Both the position numbers and the translations under genes were made by a program. DNA of 44,031 bases, from positions 1-44,031 of the forward strand of contig VGHR01000012.1 of the NCBI GenBank assembly GCA_016868205.1, read 5' to 3'. Below the pieces are notes generated by a model that worked only from the letters and a program-made list of their open reading frames with translations, did not search any database and had not been told where the DNA came from. Within the stretch, counting starts at the first letter, position 1. Each line of letters opens with the position of its first letter. Shown here piece by piece: positions 24,055 through 30,466 of the stretch. The stretch is from Betaproteobacteria bacterium (lineage in GTDB: Bacteria > Pseudomonadota > Gammaproteobacteria > Burkholderiales > Burkholderiaceae_C).

Positions 24055-24327
24055 CTTTTGCGCCCTGACTGACCCCATGGCCACCCACCCCCGAAATCCG
24101 TCTCAAACCCCGTTTCGTCTCAGAACCTCCTGACTTTTTGTCCGCCCAAGGGAAAGTACGTCGGATATTCACAGGGTCGGCCCCATCCGCGCCCAGCGCC
24201 AGCAATCCAGGCAGCACCTCATAGCCCAGCCGGTGCGCCACGTGGCCGGGTAGGTCCTTGAGCCAGAGGTGTTTGTCTTCGGCAGTGCAGTGCCACAGGC
24301 AGTAGCGATTGTCCTTACGGCTAGGCT
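24055..24327. other. Stretch with a possible minus-strand ORF, unrecognised
   Basis: A minus-strand frame runs from 24370 to 24017 and encodes about 117 residues, including YCLWHCTAEDKHLWLKDLPG and GYEVLPGLLALGADGA. I do not recognise it. It overlaps the 3' end of the HigA-like gene and its end runs through the terminator, so it is probably a fragment of older sequence rather than an intact gene. Confidence 0.25.
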
Positions 24328-24627
24328 TCAGGCCGCGGTCGCAGTCAGTTTGACCCCCAGAGCCCTGCAAACTTTCTGGATGGTGTCGAACCGGGGATGC
24401 GCCTCGGGCCGGAGCGCCTTGTAGAGCGCTTCGCGGGTCAGTCCGGCCGCCTGCGCGACTTGCGTCATGCCTCTGGCGCGAGCCATATCGCCCAGCGCCG
24501 CGGCCAGCAGCCCCGGATCGCCGTCTTCGATCGCCAACCGGATGTAATCGGCGATCGCCTCATCGTCGTCCAGGTACTTGGATGGATCGAACTCTGTCAA
24601 TTCGGACACTTTGATCTTCCTGGTCAT
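24328..24627 (-). CDS. HigA-like addiction-module antidote (Xre HTH), orphaned
   Basis: A 99-residue antitoxin of the 'putative addiction module antidote' family. The N-terminal part is DPSKYLDDDEAIADYIRLAIEDGD, followed by an Xre-type HTH: LAAALGDMARARGMTQVAQAAGLTREALYKAL. It normally represses its operon and neutralises a RelE/HigB mRNA interferase. ATG 24627 has GGAG seven bases upstream. The toxin gene before it survives only as a C-terminal remnant (24629-24724), so this antitoxin is orphaned. It is clearly related to the intact antitoxin at 24759 but not identical. Confidence 0.85.
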   Translation of the reverse strand: MTRKIKVSELTEFDPSKYLDDDEAIADYIRLAIEDGDPGLLAAALGDMARARGMTQVAQAAGLTREALYKALRPEAHPRFDTIQKVCRALGVKLTATAA

Positions 24628-24628
24628 G

Positions 24629-24724
24629 TCACTGCTCCTCAATCGTCTCTGCCAGTGCAATGGCTTTCGCGATGTCCCGTGCTTGTGTCGCCTTCGTTCC
24701 CCCACCTAGCATTCGGCCATCTCT
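24629..24724 (-). pseudogene. RelE/HigB-type toxin, C-terminal remnant
   Basis: About 30 residues in frame ahead of the orphan antitoxin read RMLGGGTKATQARDIAKAIALA and end in TGA one base before the antitoxin ATG. They line up with the end of the intact toxin next door (LLAGGDKSTQDKDIRNAKALA). A stop blocks the frame upstream, so the N-terminal catalytic part of this second relE is gone. Too short for automated gene calls. Confidence 0.7.
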
Positions 24725-24758
24725 GTCGTGTCGTCAAAGATCACAACGAAACGCATGC

Positions 24759-25064
24759 TCAACCGCCTACCCGGGCCGGTGCAGCGTGCAGTTGCAATCC
24801 GAGTGCAGAAACGACCTTCATGATCGTCGCGAACTCGGGGTTGCCGTCAGCCGAGAGAGCCTTGTAGAGGCTCTCTCGGCCCAACCCCGCGTCGCGGGCA
24901 ATCTGGCTCATGCCTTTGGCGCGCGCGATATCGCCGAGTGCCGCGGCAATCAGTGCGGAGTCGCCCTCTTGAAGCGCTGCTTCCAGGTAGGCGGCCATGT
25001 CCTCGTCGGTGATCAGGTGCTCGGAAGGATCCCAGATGCGTGTCTTGGTTTTGGGCATAGTCAC
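24759..25064 (-). CDS. HigA-like addiction-module antidote (Xre HTH)
   Basis: A 101-residue antitoxin. The N-terminal toxin-binding part is WDPSEHLITDEDMAAYLEAALQEGD and the HTH is AAALGDIARAKGMSQIARDAGLGRESLYKAL. It starts five bases after the RelE-type toxin stop, giving the toxin-first order typical of higBA. It should bind and inactivate the toxin and repress the palindromic operator at 25362-25391. A Met two codons later (25058) is an alternative start. Confidence 0.88.
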   Translation of the reverse strand: MTMPKTKTRIWDPSEHLITDEDMAAYLEAALQEGDSALIAAALGDIARAKGMSQIARDAGLGRESLYKALSADGNPEFATIMKVVSALGLQLHAAPARVGG

Positions 25065-25069
25065 TACTC

Positions 25070-25360
25070 CTACAAATCTTTTGCCAATGCCTTGGCGTTG
25101 CGTATGTCCTTGTCCTGCGTGGACTTGTCTCCTCCGGCCAGCAAGACAATCACGACCTCGCCGCGCTGGATGAAATAGATCCGGTATCCGGGCCCGTGGT
25201 CAACCCTCAGTTCCGACACGCCATCGCCCACTGGCTTGGCATCACCGGCGTTGCCGAGAGACAAGCGTCGGATGCGGATGTCGATGCGGGCACGGGCGAC
25301 TCGGTTTCGCAGTCCAGAAAACCATTTGGCGTAGGCTTCAGTTTGCTGGATCTGGATCAT
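25070..25360 (-). CDS. RelE/ParE-family toxin (HigB-like)
   Basis: A 96-residue toxin of the RelE superfamily, 'addiction module killer' subgroup, predicted to cut mRNA at the ribosome. Features are MIQIQQTEAYAKWFSGLRN, RIDIRIRRLSLGN, VGDGVSELRVDHGPGYRIYF and VIVLLAGGDKSTQDKDI, all typical of the fold and its RNA-binding basic patch. It lies immediately downstream of a near-perfect 30-bp palindrome with a consensus TTGACA -35. No leader or ribosome site fits between the promoter and ATG 25360, so the mRNA is probably leaderless. The toxin-antitoxin pair lies inside the 81-bp repeats. Confidence 0.9.
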   Translation of the reverse strand: MIQIQQTEAYAKWFSGLRNRVARARIDIRIRRLSLGNAGDAKPVGDGVSELRVDHGPGYRIYFIQRGEVVIVLLAGGDKSTQDKDIRNAKALAKDL

Positions 25361-25361
25361 G

Positions 25362-25395
25362 CATCAATGTATCCCATGGGAAACATTGATGTCAA
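25362..25395 (-). promoter_or_regulatory. relE-higA promoter and palindromic operator
   Basis: Bases 25362-25391 form a 30-bp palindrome with one mismatched pair (arms CATCAATGT and ACATTGATG around TCCCATGGGA). On the minus strand, TTGACA (25395-25390), an 18-bp spacer and TACATT (25371-25366) form a promoter whose start falls on or beside the toxin ATG. The antitoxin HTH is the likely repressor. Confidence 0.75.
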
Positions 25396-25417
25396 GCTCG
25401 GCTTGAAGCGGCTTGTG

Positions 25418-25498
25418 ATGCCTCCTCCTCGCCTTGGGGAGCACACCGACGAGATATTGGGCCAGCTTGGCAAAGATTCCCGTCATTGATATCCCACA
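25418..25498 (+). repeat. 81-bp direct repeat, right copy
   Basis: Second copy of the CoA-transferase gene end (22656-22736), 78 of 81 bases identical, offset 2762 bases. It is preceded by the relE promoter rather than by CoA-transferase coding sequence, so it is a stranded gene tail. It is followed by the Phd-CcdB promoter region. Confidence 0.9.
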
Positions 25499-25516
25499 CC
25501 TCCCCGGCAGACGGCT

Positions 25517-25554
25517 TTGCCAAGACGGTGACTCATTGGCTAAAATGGCTAAAA
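25517..25554 (+). promoter_or_regulatory. Promoter and tandem repeats of the phd-ccdB pair
   Basis: TTGCCA at 25517-25522, an 18-bp spacer and TAAAAT at 25541-25546 form a good sigma70 promoter. Two tandem 9-bp repeats TGGCTAAAA (25537 and 25546) overlap the -10, a likely binding site for the antitoxin. Confidence 0.6.
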
Positions 25555-25569
25555 ACTTGAGGGTCCACG

Positions 25570-25839
25570 ATGAGAGTCACTGCCACTGAAGCCAAGAACC
25601 GATTCGGCAGTCTGTCTGCTCAAGCTAAGCGAGAACCGGTGTTCGTCGAAAAGGCGGGCCAACTCGACACCGTGATCATTTCTGCCGAGCACTACCACGC
25701 CCTGCAGGCCAACCACGACAAGGCCAGCCGCGCCGGGCGTAAGAAGAGGTTCGAAGCCGAGTTTGGGGACTGGATCGCCGCCGAGAATGCCCGCGTCGAA
25801 ACGAACGGCGTTCCTGGTGCCGACTTGCGTCCTTGGTGA
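25570..25839 (+). CDS. Phd/YefM-type antitoxin with a CcdA-like tail
   Basis: An 89-residue antitoxin. The N-terminal ~50 residues match the Phd/YefM DNA-binding fold (VTATEAKNRFGSLSAQAKREPVFVEK, TVIISAEHYHAL). The C-terminal part, RFEAEFGDWIAAENARVETNGVPGADLRPW in two adjoining pieces, resembles the CcdB-binding tail of CcdA (W..EN...VE..G......R.W). This is a modular antitoxin matched to the CcdB toxin encoded seven bases downstream, rather than to Doc or YoeB. A GAGGG site precedes the ATG. It should autorepress through the tandem repeats upstream. Confidence 0.8.
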   Translation: MRVTATEAKNRFGSLSAQAKREPVFVEKAGQLDTVIISAEHYHALQANHDKASRAGRKKRFEAEFGDWIAAENARVETNGVPGADLRPW

Positions 25840-25846
25840 GGCATGC

Positions 25847-26161
25847 ATGGCCCAGTACGATGTTTTCCCCAATCCGAGCACTAGCGCCAATGCAGGAATC
25901 CCCTATGTGGTGGTGATCCAGAGCGACCTGCTCGATGCTTTGGCGACGCGACTGACCATACCGCTGGCGGCGCTTGATGCCAGCACCCGCATACCGACCG
26001 CGCTTTGCCCCGTCATCACGGTCAAAGGCAAGCGCCTGCATGCGCTTGCCCACTATGCGGCGCCCTTGCCTGCCAAGGTCCTGCGGCGTCCTGTCGACAA
26101 CGTCGCAGCGCAGGCATCTGCCTTGGTGTCTGCGATGGACACAGTGATGTCTGGCATCTAG
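25847..26161 (+). CDS. ccdB: CcdB-family toxin
   Basis: A 104-residue toxin of the CcdB family, which poisons DNA gyrase. It starts MAQYDVFPNPS, the family hallmark, then YVVVIQSDLLDALATRLTIPL, ..LCPVITVKGKRLHALAHYAAPLP and a C-terminal helix VSAMDTVMSGI; the terminal Gly-Ile is needed for gyrase binding in classical CcdB, which has W-G-I. Here the residue before Gly-Ile is Ser instead of Trp, as in many chromosomal forms, so gyrase poisoning may be weaker. ATG 25847 lies seven bases after the antitoxin stop. The frame opens earlier at 25763 but that part overlaps the antitoxin. Confidence 0.88.
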   Translation: MAQYDVFPNPSTSANAGIPYVVVIQSDLLDALATRLTIPLAALDASTRIPTALCPVITVKGKRLHALAHYAAPLPAKVLRRPVDNVAAQASALVSAMDTVMSGI

Positions 26162-26552
26162 CCAGCCTTTCTGGCGTAGCACCTTCGCATCCGAAGGATC
26201 TGCGGGCTAGGCTGCATCAGGTTCGAATCCCTGATCTCACCAAAAACAGGGAGTCTGAAAACTGAGCGAGTTAGTTAAACGATCGCTTCTGGGCCGCCAT
26301 GCAAAGTTTCTTCAAATCTTCAATCTTTCAAACTCAGCAGACAAGCTGTTGATCTGATTGAATTTTTCGCAGTCAGCTCCTGACTAGCGATTGAAGAAAC
26401 TAGCCCCAGATGGGGGTTTCAGCGCGATTGCCTTGCGCCTGCACAGCAGGATGCGTCAAGTCAGGGCCTCGCGCGGGATTGGCCAGGACCGGCGCTCAAA
26501 CGCGGTGGCGCCGCTGAGCAGTCCAGACCGGCACACAAGACAGCGGCCCTGC
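26162..26552. other. Intergenic region with hairpin and tRNA-like 3' sequence
   Basis: No gene is supported here. A perfect 6-bp hairpin (CCTTCG-CATC-CGAAGG) lies at 26182-26197. It is followed by GGTTCGAATCC (26220-26230) and CACCA (26238-26242), resembling a T-arm and 3' end of a tRNA. The distance from the T-loop to CCA is two bases short and no 5' half exists, so it is not a functional tRNA; it could be a decayed attachment site. The rest, to 26552, shows nothing recognisable. Confidence 0.35.
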
Positions 26553-27536
26553 TTAGTTGACCTGAATGCCTGCGGTGCGCACCAGTCGGCCCAGCCGCTG
26601 CACATCGGTGCGAATGAGATCGCCGAATTCCTGCGGGCCGCTGCCCACGAGATCAAAGCCCAGGCCGCCAAGCTTGCTGCGCACATTCGGGTGATTCATG
26701 GCTTTAGCAAACTCGGTGTGCAGGCGCCGCACCACCTCGGCGGGCGTGCCCGCCGGGGCCACGATGCCGTTCCAGGCCGCATAGTGGTAGCCGCTGACGC
26801 CCGATTCGCCCAGCGTCGGTACCTGCGGCATGGCCGATGAGCGCTTGGAGGTGCTGACGGCCAGCACCTTGACCTTGCCCTCTTTGGCCAGACCCACCAC
26901 ATTGGAGATGCCAGTGAACATCACGGGGATGGTGCCGGCCATCAGGTCAGTGAGGGCGGCGCCCATGGCCTTGTGCGGCACATGGGTGAGCTTGATGCCC
27001 GCCGCGTCAATGAGAAACTCCATTGCCAGATGCTGGGCCGAGCCCGAACCCGTGGATGTGAAATTGAGGGCGCCGGGCTTGGCCTTGGCCTGAGTCACCA
27101 ACTCTTGTACGGAAGCCGCCGGAAACGAGGGATGGGTGATGAGTACCAGCGGAACGGTCGAGGTCAGGATGACGGCGGTGAAGTCCTTCACCGGGTCATA
27201 GGGCAGCTTGGCATAGAGCGCAGGATTGGCCGCCATGATGCCGTCATTGGGCATGAACAGGGTGTAGCCATCGGGCGCCTAGCGGGCGACCGCTTCGGCG
27301 GCGATGATTCCGTTCGCCCCGGTGCGGTTGTCGATCTGGATGGGCTGTCCTATCTGCTCGGAGGCCTGGGCCGCCAGCGCCCGGGCGATGGTGTCGACCG
27401 CACTGCCCGCACCGAAGGGGACCACCAGCTTGATCGGTCGATCAGGAAAAGTCTGAGCGCCAAGCCCCGGGGCCAGAGCAGAACCGAGGATCAGGGCCGA
27501 GAGGCCAAGCCAAAGGCGTCGCACGCGATGCTGCAT
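26553..27536 (-). pseudogene. Bug-family receptor gene with in-frame amber stop
   Basis: The full length of a Bug/TctC periplasmic receptor (328 codons) is present: signal peptide (LWLGLSALILGSALAPGLGA), KLVVPFGAGSAVDTIAR, GQPIQIDNRTGANGI, then a TAG at 27279-27281, then APDGYTLFMPNDG and an intact remainder through VPTLGESGVSGYH. The frame is the same on both sides, and the stop replaces a residue in the usual ARxAPDGYTL block, where Lys or Gln is one base away. So a single point mutation inactivates it, unless there is readthrough or a sequencing error. It is divergent from an MmgE/PrpD gene; such pairs commonly form one catabolic unit. Confidence 0.88.
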
Positions 27537-27649
27537 GAGTCAACTCCTCGATGAACAACAGTCCCAAAATCAAGGTTCATGGGACACAATGAACAGGATA
27601 GCCGAGATCTCTTAGCCTTGCCCTGGCCCCTGATACTCCTGATTCCCCT

Positions 27650-29026
27650 ATGACCCGTGCCGTCGAAGCCCTTGCCGAGTTTGCCTGTCAGACCCAGCTG
27701 GGCGACATCGAGGCCAGGGCCCTGTCGCACTTGCGCGATATCCTGGCTGACACCTGGGCCGCCTGCGCTGTGGGTATGCAAGAGCCGCCCATGCGCCGTC
27801 TGCTGCAATTGCAACAGGGTCAGGTCTCTGGCGGGCAAGCCTCGGTCCTGGGGACCTCGGTCCAGCTCAATGCGCTGGATGCGGCTGCGCTTAATGCAGC
27901 CGCCGGCTGCTGGCTCGAACTCGACGAAGGCAACCTCACGAGCAACGGCCATCCTGGCATACAAGTGCTGCCCAGCGCCCTGGCGGTGGCCCAGCAGCAC
28001 CGCTGCAGCGGTGCCGATTTCTTGATGGCCGCCGCGATCGGCTACGAGGTGGTCGCGCGTATCGGCAGCGCCTGCGACATGCGCATGAGCATTCATCCGC
28101 ACGGCACCTATGGGGTGGTGGGGGCGGCTGTGGCCACGGGCCGTTTGATGGGACTGAGTCAGCCCGAGATGCGCGAACTGATCAGTCTGGCCGGCTCCTC
28201 GCCCATCGCAGGTAACCGGCAAGGCATGAAAGAGGGCGCGACACTACGCAACTGGTACGCCTCGCACAGTGCGACCATGGGACAGACGGCCGTGCGGTTG
28301 GTGCAAAGCGGGTTTACCGGCCCCCTCGATGGCCTGGAGCCCACATGCAACGATGTACTGTTCGACAACTACCAGCCCGAACGACTGGTGCGGGGCCTGG
28401 GGCACCAGTGGCTGCTGGCTGACGGCTACATCAAGCTCTATGGTTGCGGTCGGCCGATTCATGCGGCTATCGATGCCTTGCGCGATGCGCTGGCCCCGCT
28501 GGGCGACCCGCAGGCCTGGCCCGAGCCGGAGACCATTGAGCGTATCGAGGTGCGAGGTTTCAAGTTTCTGACCTTTCTCAACCGCACCGACATTCGTAAC
28601 GCTTTTGCCACGCGGTTTTCCACGCCCTTTGCGCTCGCATCGGTGCTGCGCCATCGCAGCCACGGCATCGAATGCTTCACCGACGAGGCGGCCGCTGACC
28701 GGCGGATTCACGACCTGCTTGCACGCATCAGCCTGAGTGAAGATCCCCAGTGGAGTGAACGATTCCCCGCCGAACAGCGCTGCGAGGTACACATCACACT
28801 CAAAGATGGGCGGCATCTGAGCGGCCGCTGCACCATCATACGCGGCGAACCGTCCAACCCGGCCGATCCACAAGAGTACAAGAATAAATTCATGGCGCTG
28901 GCCGGGCGCGTCTGGCCGTCCTCGCAACTGGAGGACCTCTACCGACAGGCCCGGCAGCCCGAAGCCCTAGCCACGCTGCAGGCGTGGGGCTTGAGCGCCG
29001 AGGACGGCTCATGTCCTCGGGGCTGA
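27650..29026 (+). CDS. MmgE/PrpD-family protein
   Basis: A 458-residue protein of the MmgE/PrpD family, whose best-known members dehydrate 2-methylcitrate; others are cis-aconitate decarboxylase or isomerise similar acids. Characteristic blocks are LADTWAACAVG, NALDAAALNAAAGCWLELDEG, SIHPHGTYGVVGAAVATGRLMGL, LADGYIKLYGCGRPIHAAIDAL and GRPIHAAID. The HP.GT and KxYxC.R..H elements belong to the active-site cleft. Lack of other methylcitrate-cycle genes nearby argues against propionate metabolism. It is divergent from a broken Bug receptor gene and probably acts on an acid that receptor once bound. Confidence 0.87.
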   Translation: MTRAVEALAEFACQTQLGDIEARALSHLRDILADTWAACAVGMQEPPMRRLLQLQQGQVSGGQASVLGTSVQLNALDAAALNAAAGCWLELDEGNLTSNGHPGIQVLPSALAVAQQHRCSGADFLMAAAIGYEVVARIGSACDMRMSIHPHGTYGVVGAAVATGRLMGLSQPEMRELISLAGSSPIAGNRQGMKEGATLRNWYASHSATMGQTAVRLVQSGFTGPLDGLEPTCNDVLFDNYQPERLVRGLGHQWLLADGYIKLYGCGRPIHAAIDALRDALAPLGDPQAWPEPETIERIEVRGFKFLTFLNRTDIRNAFATRFSTPFALASVLRHRSHGIECFTDEAAADRRIHDLLARISLSEDPQWSERFPAEQRCEVHITLKDGRHLSGRCTIIRGEPSNPADPQEYKNKFMALAGRVWPSSQLEDLYRQARQPEALATLQAWGLSAEDGSCPRG

Positions 29027-29143
29027 CCTGCGGTGAGCCGTCCGGCGACATGAGGTCTATCGGTAGTGGGCCCCTCAGCTTGACAGGCCTATCATTGACG
29101 GGTTCATCGATTTTTTGTCGCCCTCCACCGCAAGGAATATAAA

Positions 29144-29617
29144 ATGAACAATTTCATTTGCCTGATCGGGGCCGGGCTGGTCTGGGCGGGCAGCGCCCAA
29201 GCCATTTCTCTGACGGTGCCAAAGGGCTTGATCGATATGGCCGTGGCGAAGAAATTCCCCAAAGAAAAAGCCACTATTGCGGTGGACAAGCCCACCCTCA
29301 CCCTGAGCAAAGCGCGCCAGAAAGTGGAGTTGTGTGGAACCTGGGTCAGCAAACTGCCCCAGGCCAGCGGTGATTTTTGTATCGATACCCAACCCGTATG
29401 GAACAAGGACACGGGCGATATCGAGATTTCCAAAGTCAATATCCTGAAGTTGACCACTGCCAATGGCAAAGAACTTCCCGCTACGGTTGCCAACCTCCTC
29501 AATGCCACAGTGCTCACCCTCTTGGATGGCGCGCCGATTTACCGTGTCCCCGACATGATTGGCAAGAGGCTCAATGGCATCGAGGTGCAAGACAGCGGTA
29601 TCCGACTGAATTTTTAA
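29144..29617 (+). CDS. DUF1439-domain exported protein
   Basis: A 157-residue exported protein with a short signal peptide (FICLIGAGLVWAGSAQA) and a DUF1439-like domain (YceB family). Markers are ISLTVPKGLIDMAVAKKFP, a beta-rich middle, KVNILKL, and the C-terminal VPDMIGKRLNGIEVQDSGIRL. The family is thought to bind lipid-like ligands in the envelope, but no function is proven. No lipobox cysteine is seen, so it is likely soluble in the periplasm. AAGGAA precedes the ATG. It appears to be a single-gene unit. Confidence 0.75.
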   Translation: MNNFICLIGAGLVWAGSAQAISLTVPKGLIDMAVAKKFPKEKATIAVDKPTLTLSKARQKVELCGTWVSKLPQASGDFCIDTQPVWNKDTGDIEISKVNILKLTTANGKELPATVANLLNATVLTLLDGAPIYRVPDMIGKRLNGIEVQDSGIRLNF

Positions 29618-29761
29618 AAGCGATCGGGTCGCAGGCCTTGCGCGCCAGAGGGGTGGAGGTCTCTCAACTGGTATGCTCAAACGCCGGTCAAGTAGGTTGA
29701 GCGCGTCGCCCAACCCAATTGCGAGATCCAGTCATCTACCGTCACCCTTCAGGCCTGACCG

Positions 29762-30388
29762 ATGTATATCCCCGCACATTTTGCGATCAAGCATTCGCAA
29801 GAGCTGTACACAATCATTCGGGAGCACCCGCTCGGCGCGTTGGTCACCCTCGGGCCCGAGGGTCTTGATGCGAACCACATTCCGTTTGAGTTCGATGCGA
29901 GCCAGCGACCGCATGGAATACTGACCGCGCATGTTGCGCGCGCCAATCCGGTGTGGCAACAGTGCATGAACGGCGCGGATGTGATGGTGATCTTTCGTGG
30001 CAACGAGAGCTACATATCGCCCAACTGGTACCCGAGCAAACATGAGACCCACCGGCAGGTGCCCACTTGGAACTACGAAGTGGTGCATGTGTATGGTCGT
30101 CTGACGGTGATGGACGAAGAAAAATTTGTCCGTGGCGTCGTTGCTAAGCTGACCCGCGAACACGAGTCCAGCGAGCCGCGACCCTGGAAGATGGGCGATT
30201 CGCCCGCCGACTACATTGCCTCAATGCTGCGGGCCATTGTGGGTATCGAGATCGAGATCAAACGCATGGAAGGCAAGGCCAAGCTGAGCCAGAACCGGGA
30301 AGATCGGGATCGTTTCAACGCTGCCGACACCTTGCTCTCGAAGGGGGCTGAGGGTCTGGCCAGAGCGATGCGCGAGGCGGGCAAGTAG
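29762..30388 (+). CDS. PaiB-type FMN-binding negative transcriptional regulator
   Basis: A 208-residue PaiB family protein, flavin-binding split-barrel fold. It begins MYIPAHFAI, followed by REHPLGALVTLG, ANHIPFEFD, GILTAHVARANPVW, PNWYPSKHETHRQVPTWNYEVVHVYG and a C-terminal IVGIEIEIKRMEGKAKLSQN; these are the family hallmarks. In Bacillus PaiB represses sporulation and protease genes; in proteobacteria its role is mostly unknown and it may be an FMN-dependent enzyme. It stands alone between DUF1439 and the glutamyltransferase. Confidence 0.9.
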   Translation: MYIPAHFAIKHSQELYTIIREHPLGALVTLGPEGLDANHIPFEFDASQRPHGILTAHVARANPVWQQCMNGADVMVIFRGNESYISPNWYPSKHETHRQVPTWNYEVVHVYGRLTVMDEEKFVRGVVAKLTREHESSEPRPWKMGDSPADYIASMLRAIVGIEIEIKRMEGKAKLSQNREDRDRFNAADTLLSKGAEGLARAMREAGK

Positions 30389-30466
30389 CCATGATGCGCC
30401 CGAGTCGATGGCATCAATGGCCTCGCAACTTTATCGTGTCGATTTTTTCCTCCAGGTCTTGATCCT

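Noticed and set aside
24706..24756. A 16-residue frame (MRFVVIFDDTTEMAEC) just after the antitoxin, resembling the start of a YciI-like protein
   Set aside because: It is too short to support a family call, and it overlaps the RelE remnant region in another frame.
26171..26242. A complete tRNA gene
   Set aside because: No matching 5' acceptor strand or proper anticodon loop is present, and the T-arm to CCA distance is too short by two bases.
22425..26300. An integron cassette array, suggested by several toxin-antitoxin genes
   Set aside because: No attC-like paired core sites flank each unit, gene orientations are mixed, and there is no integrase.
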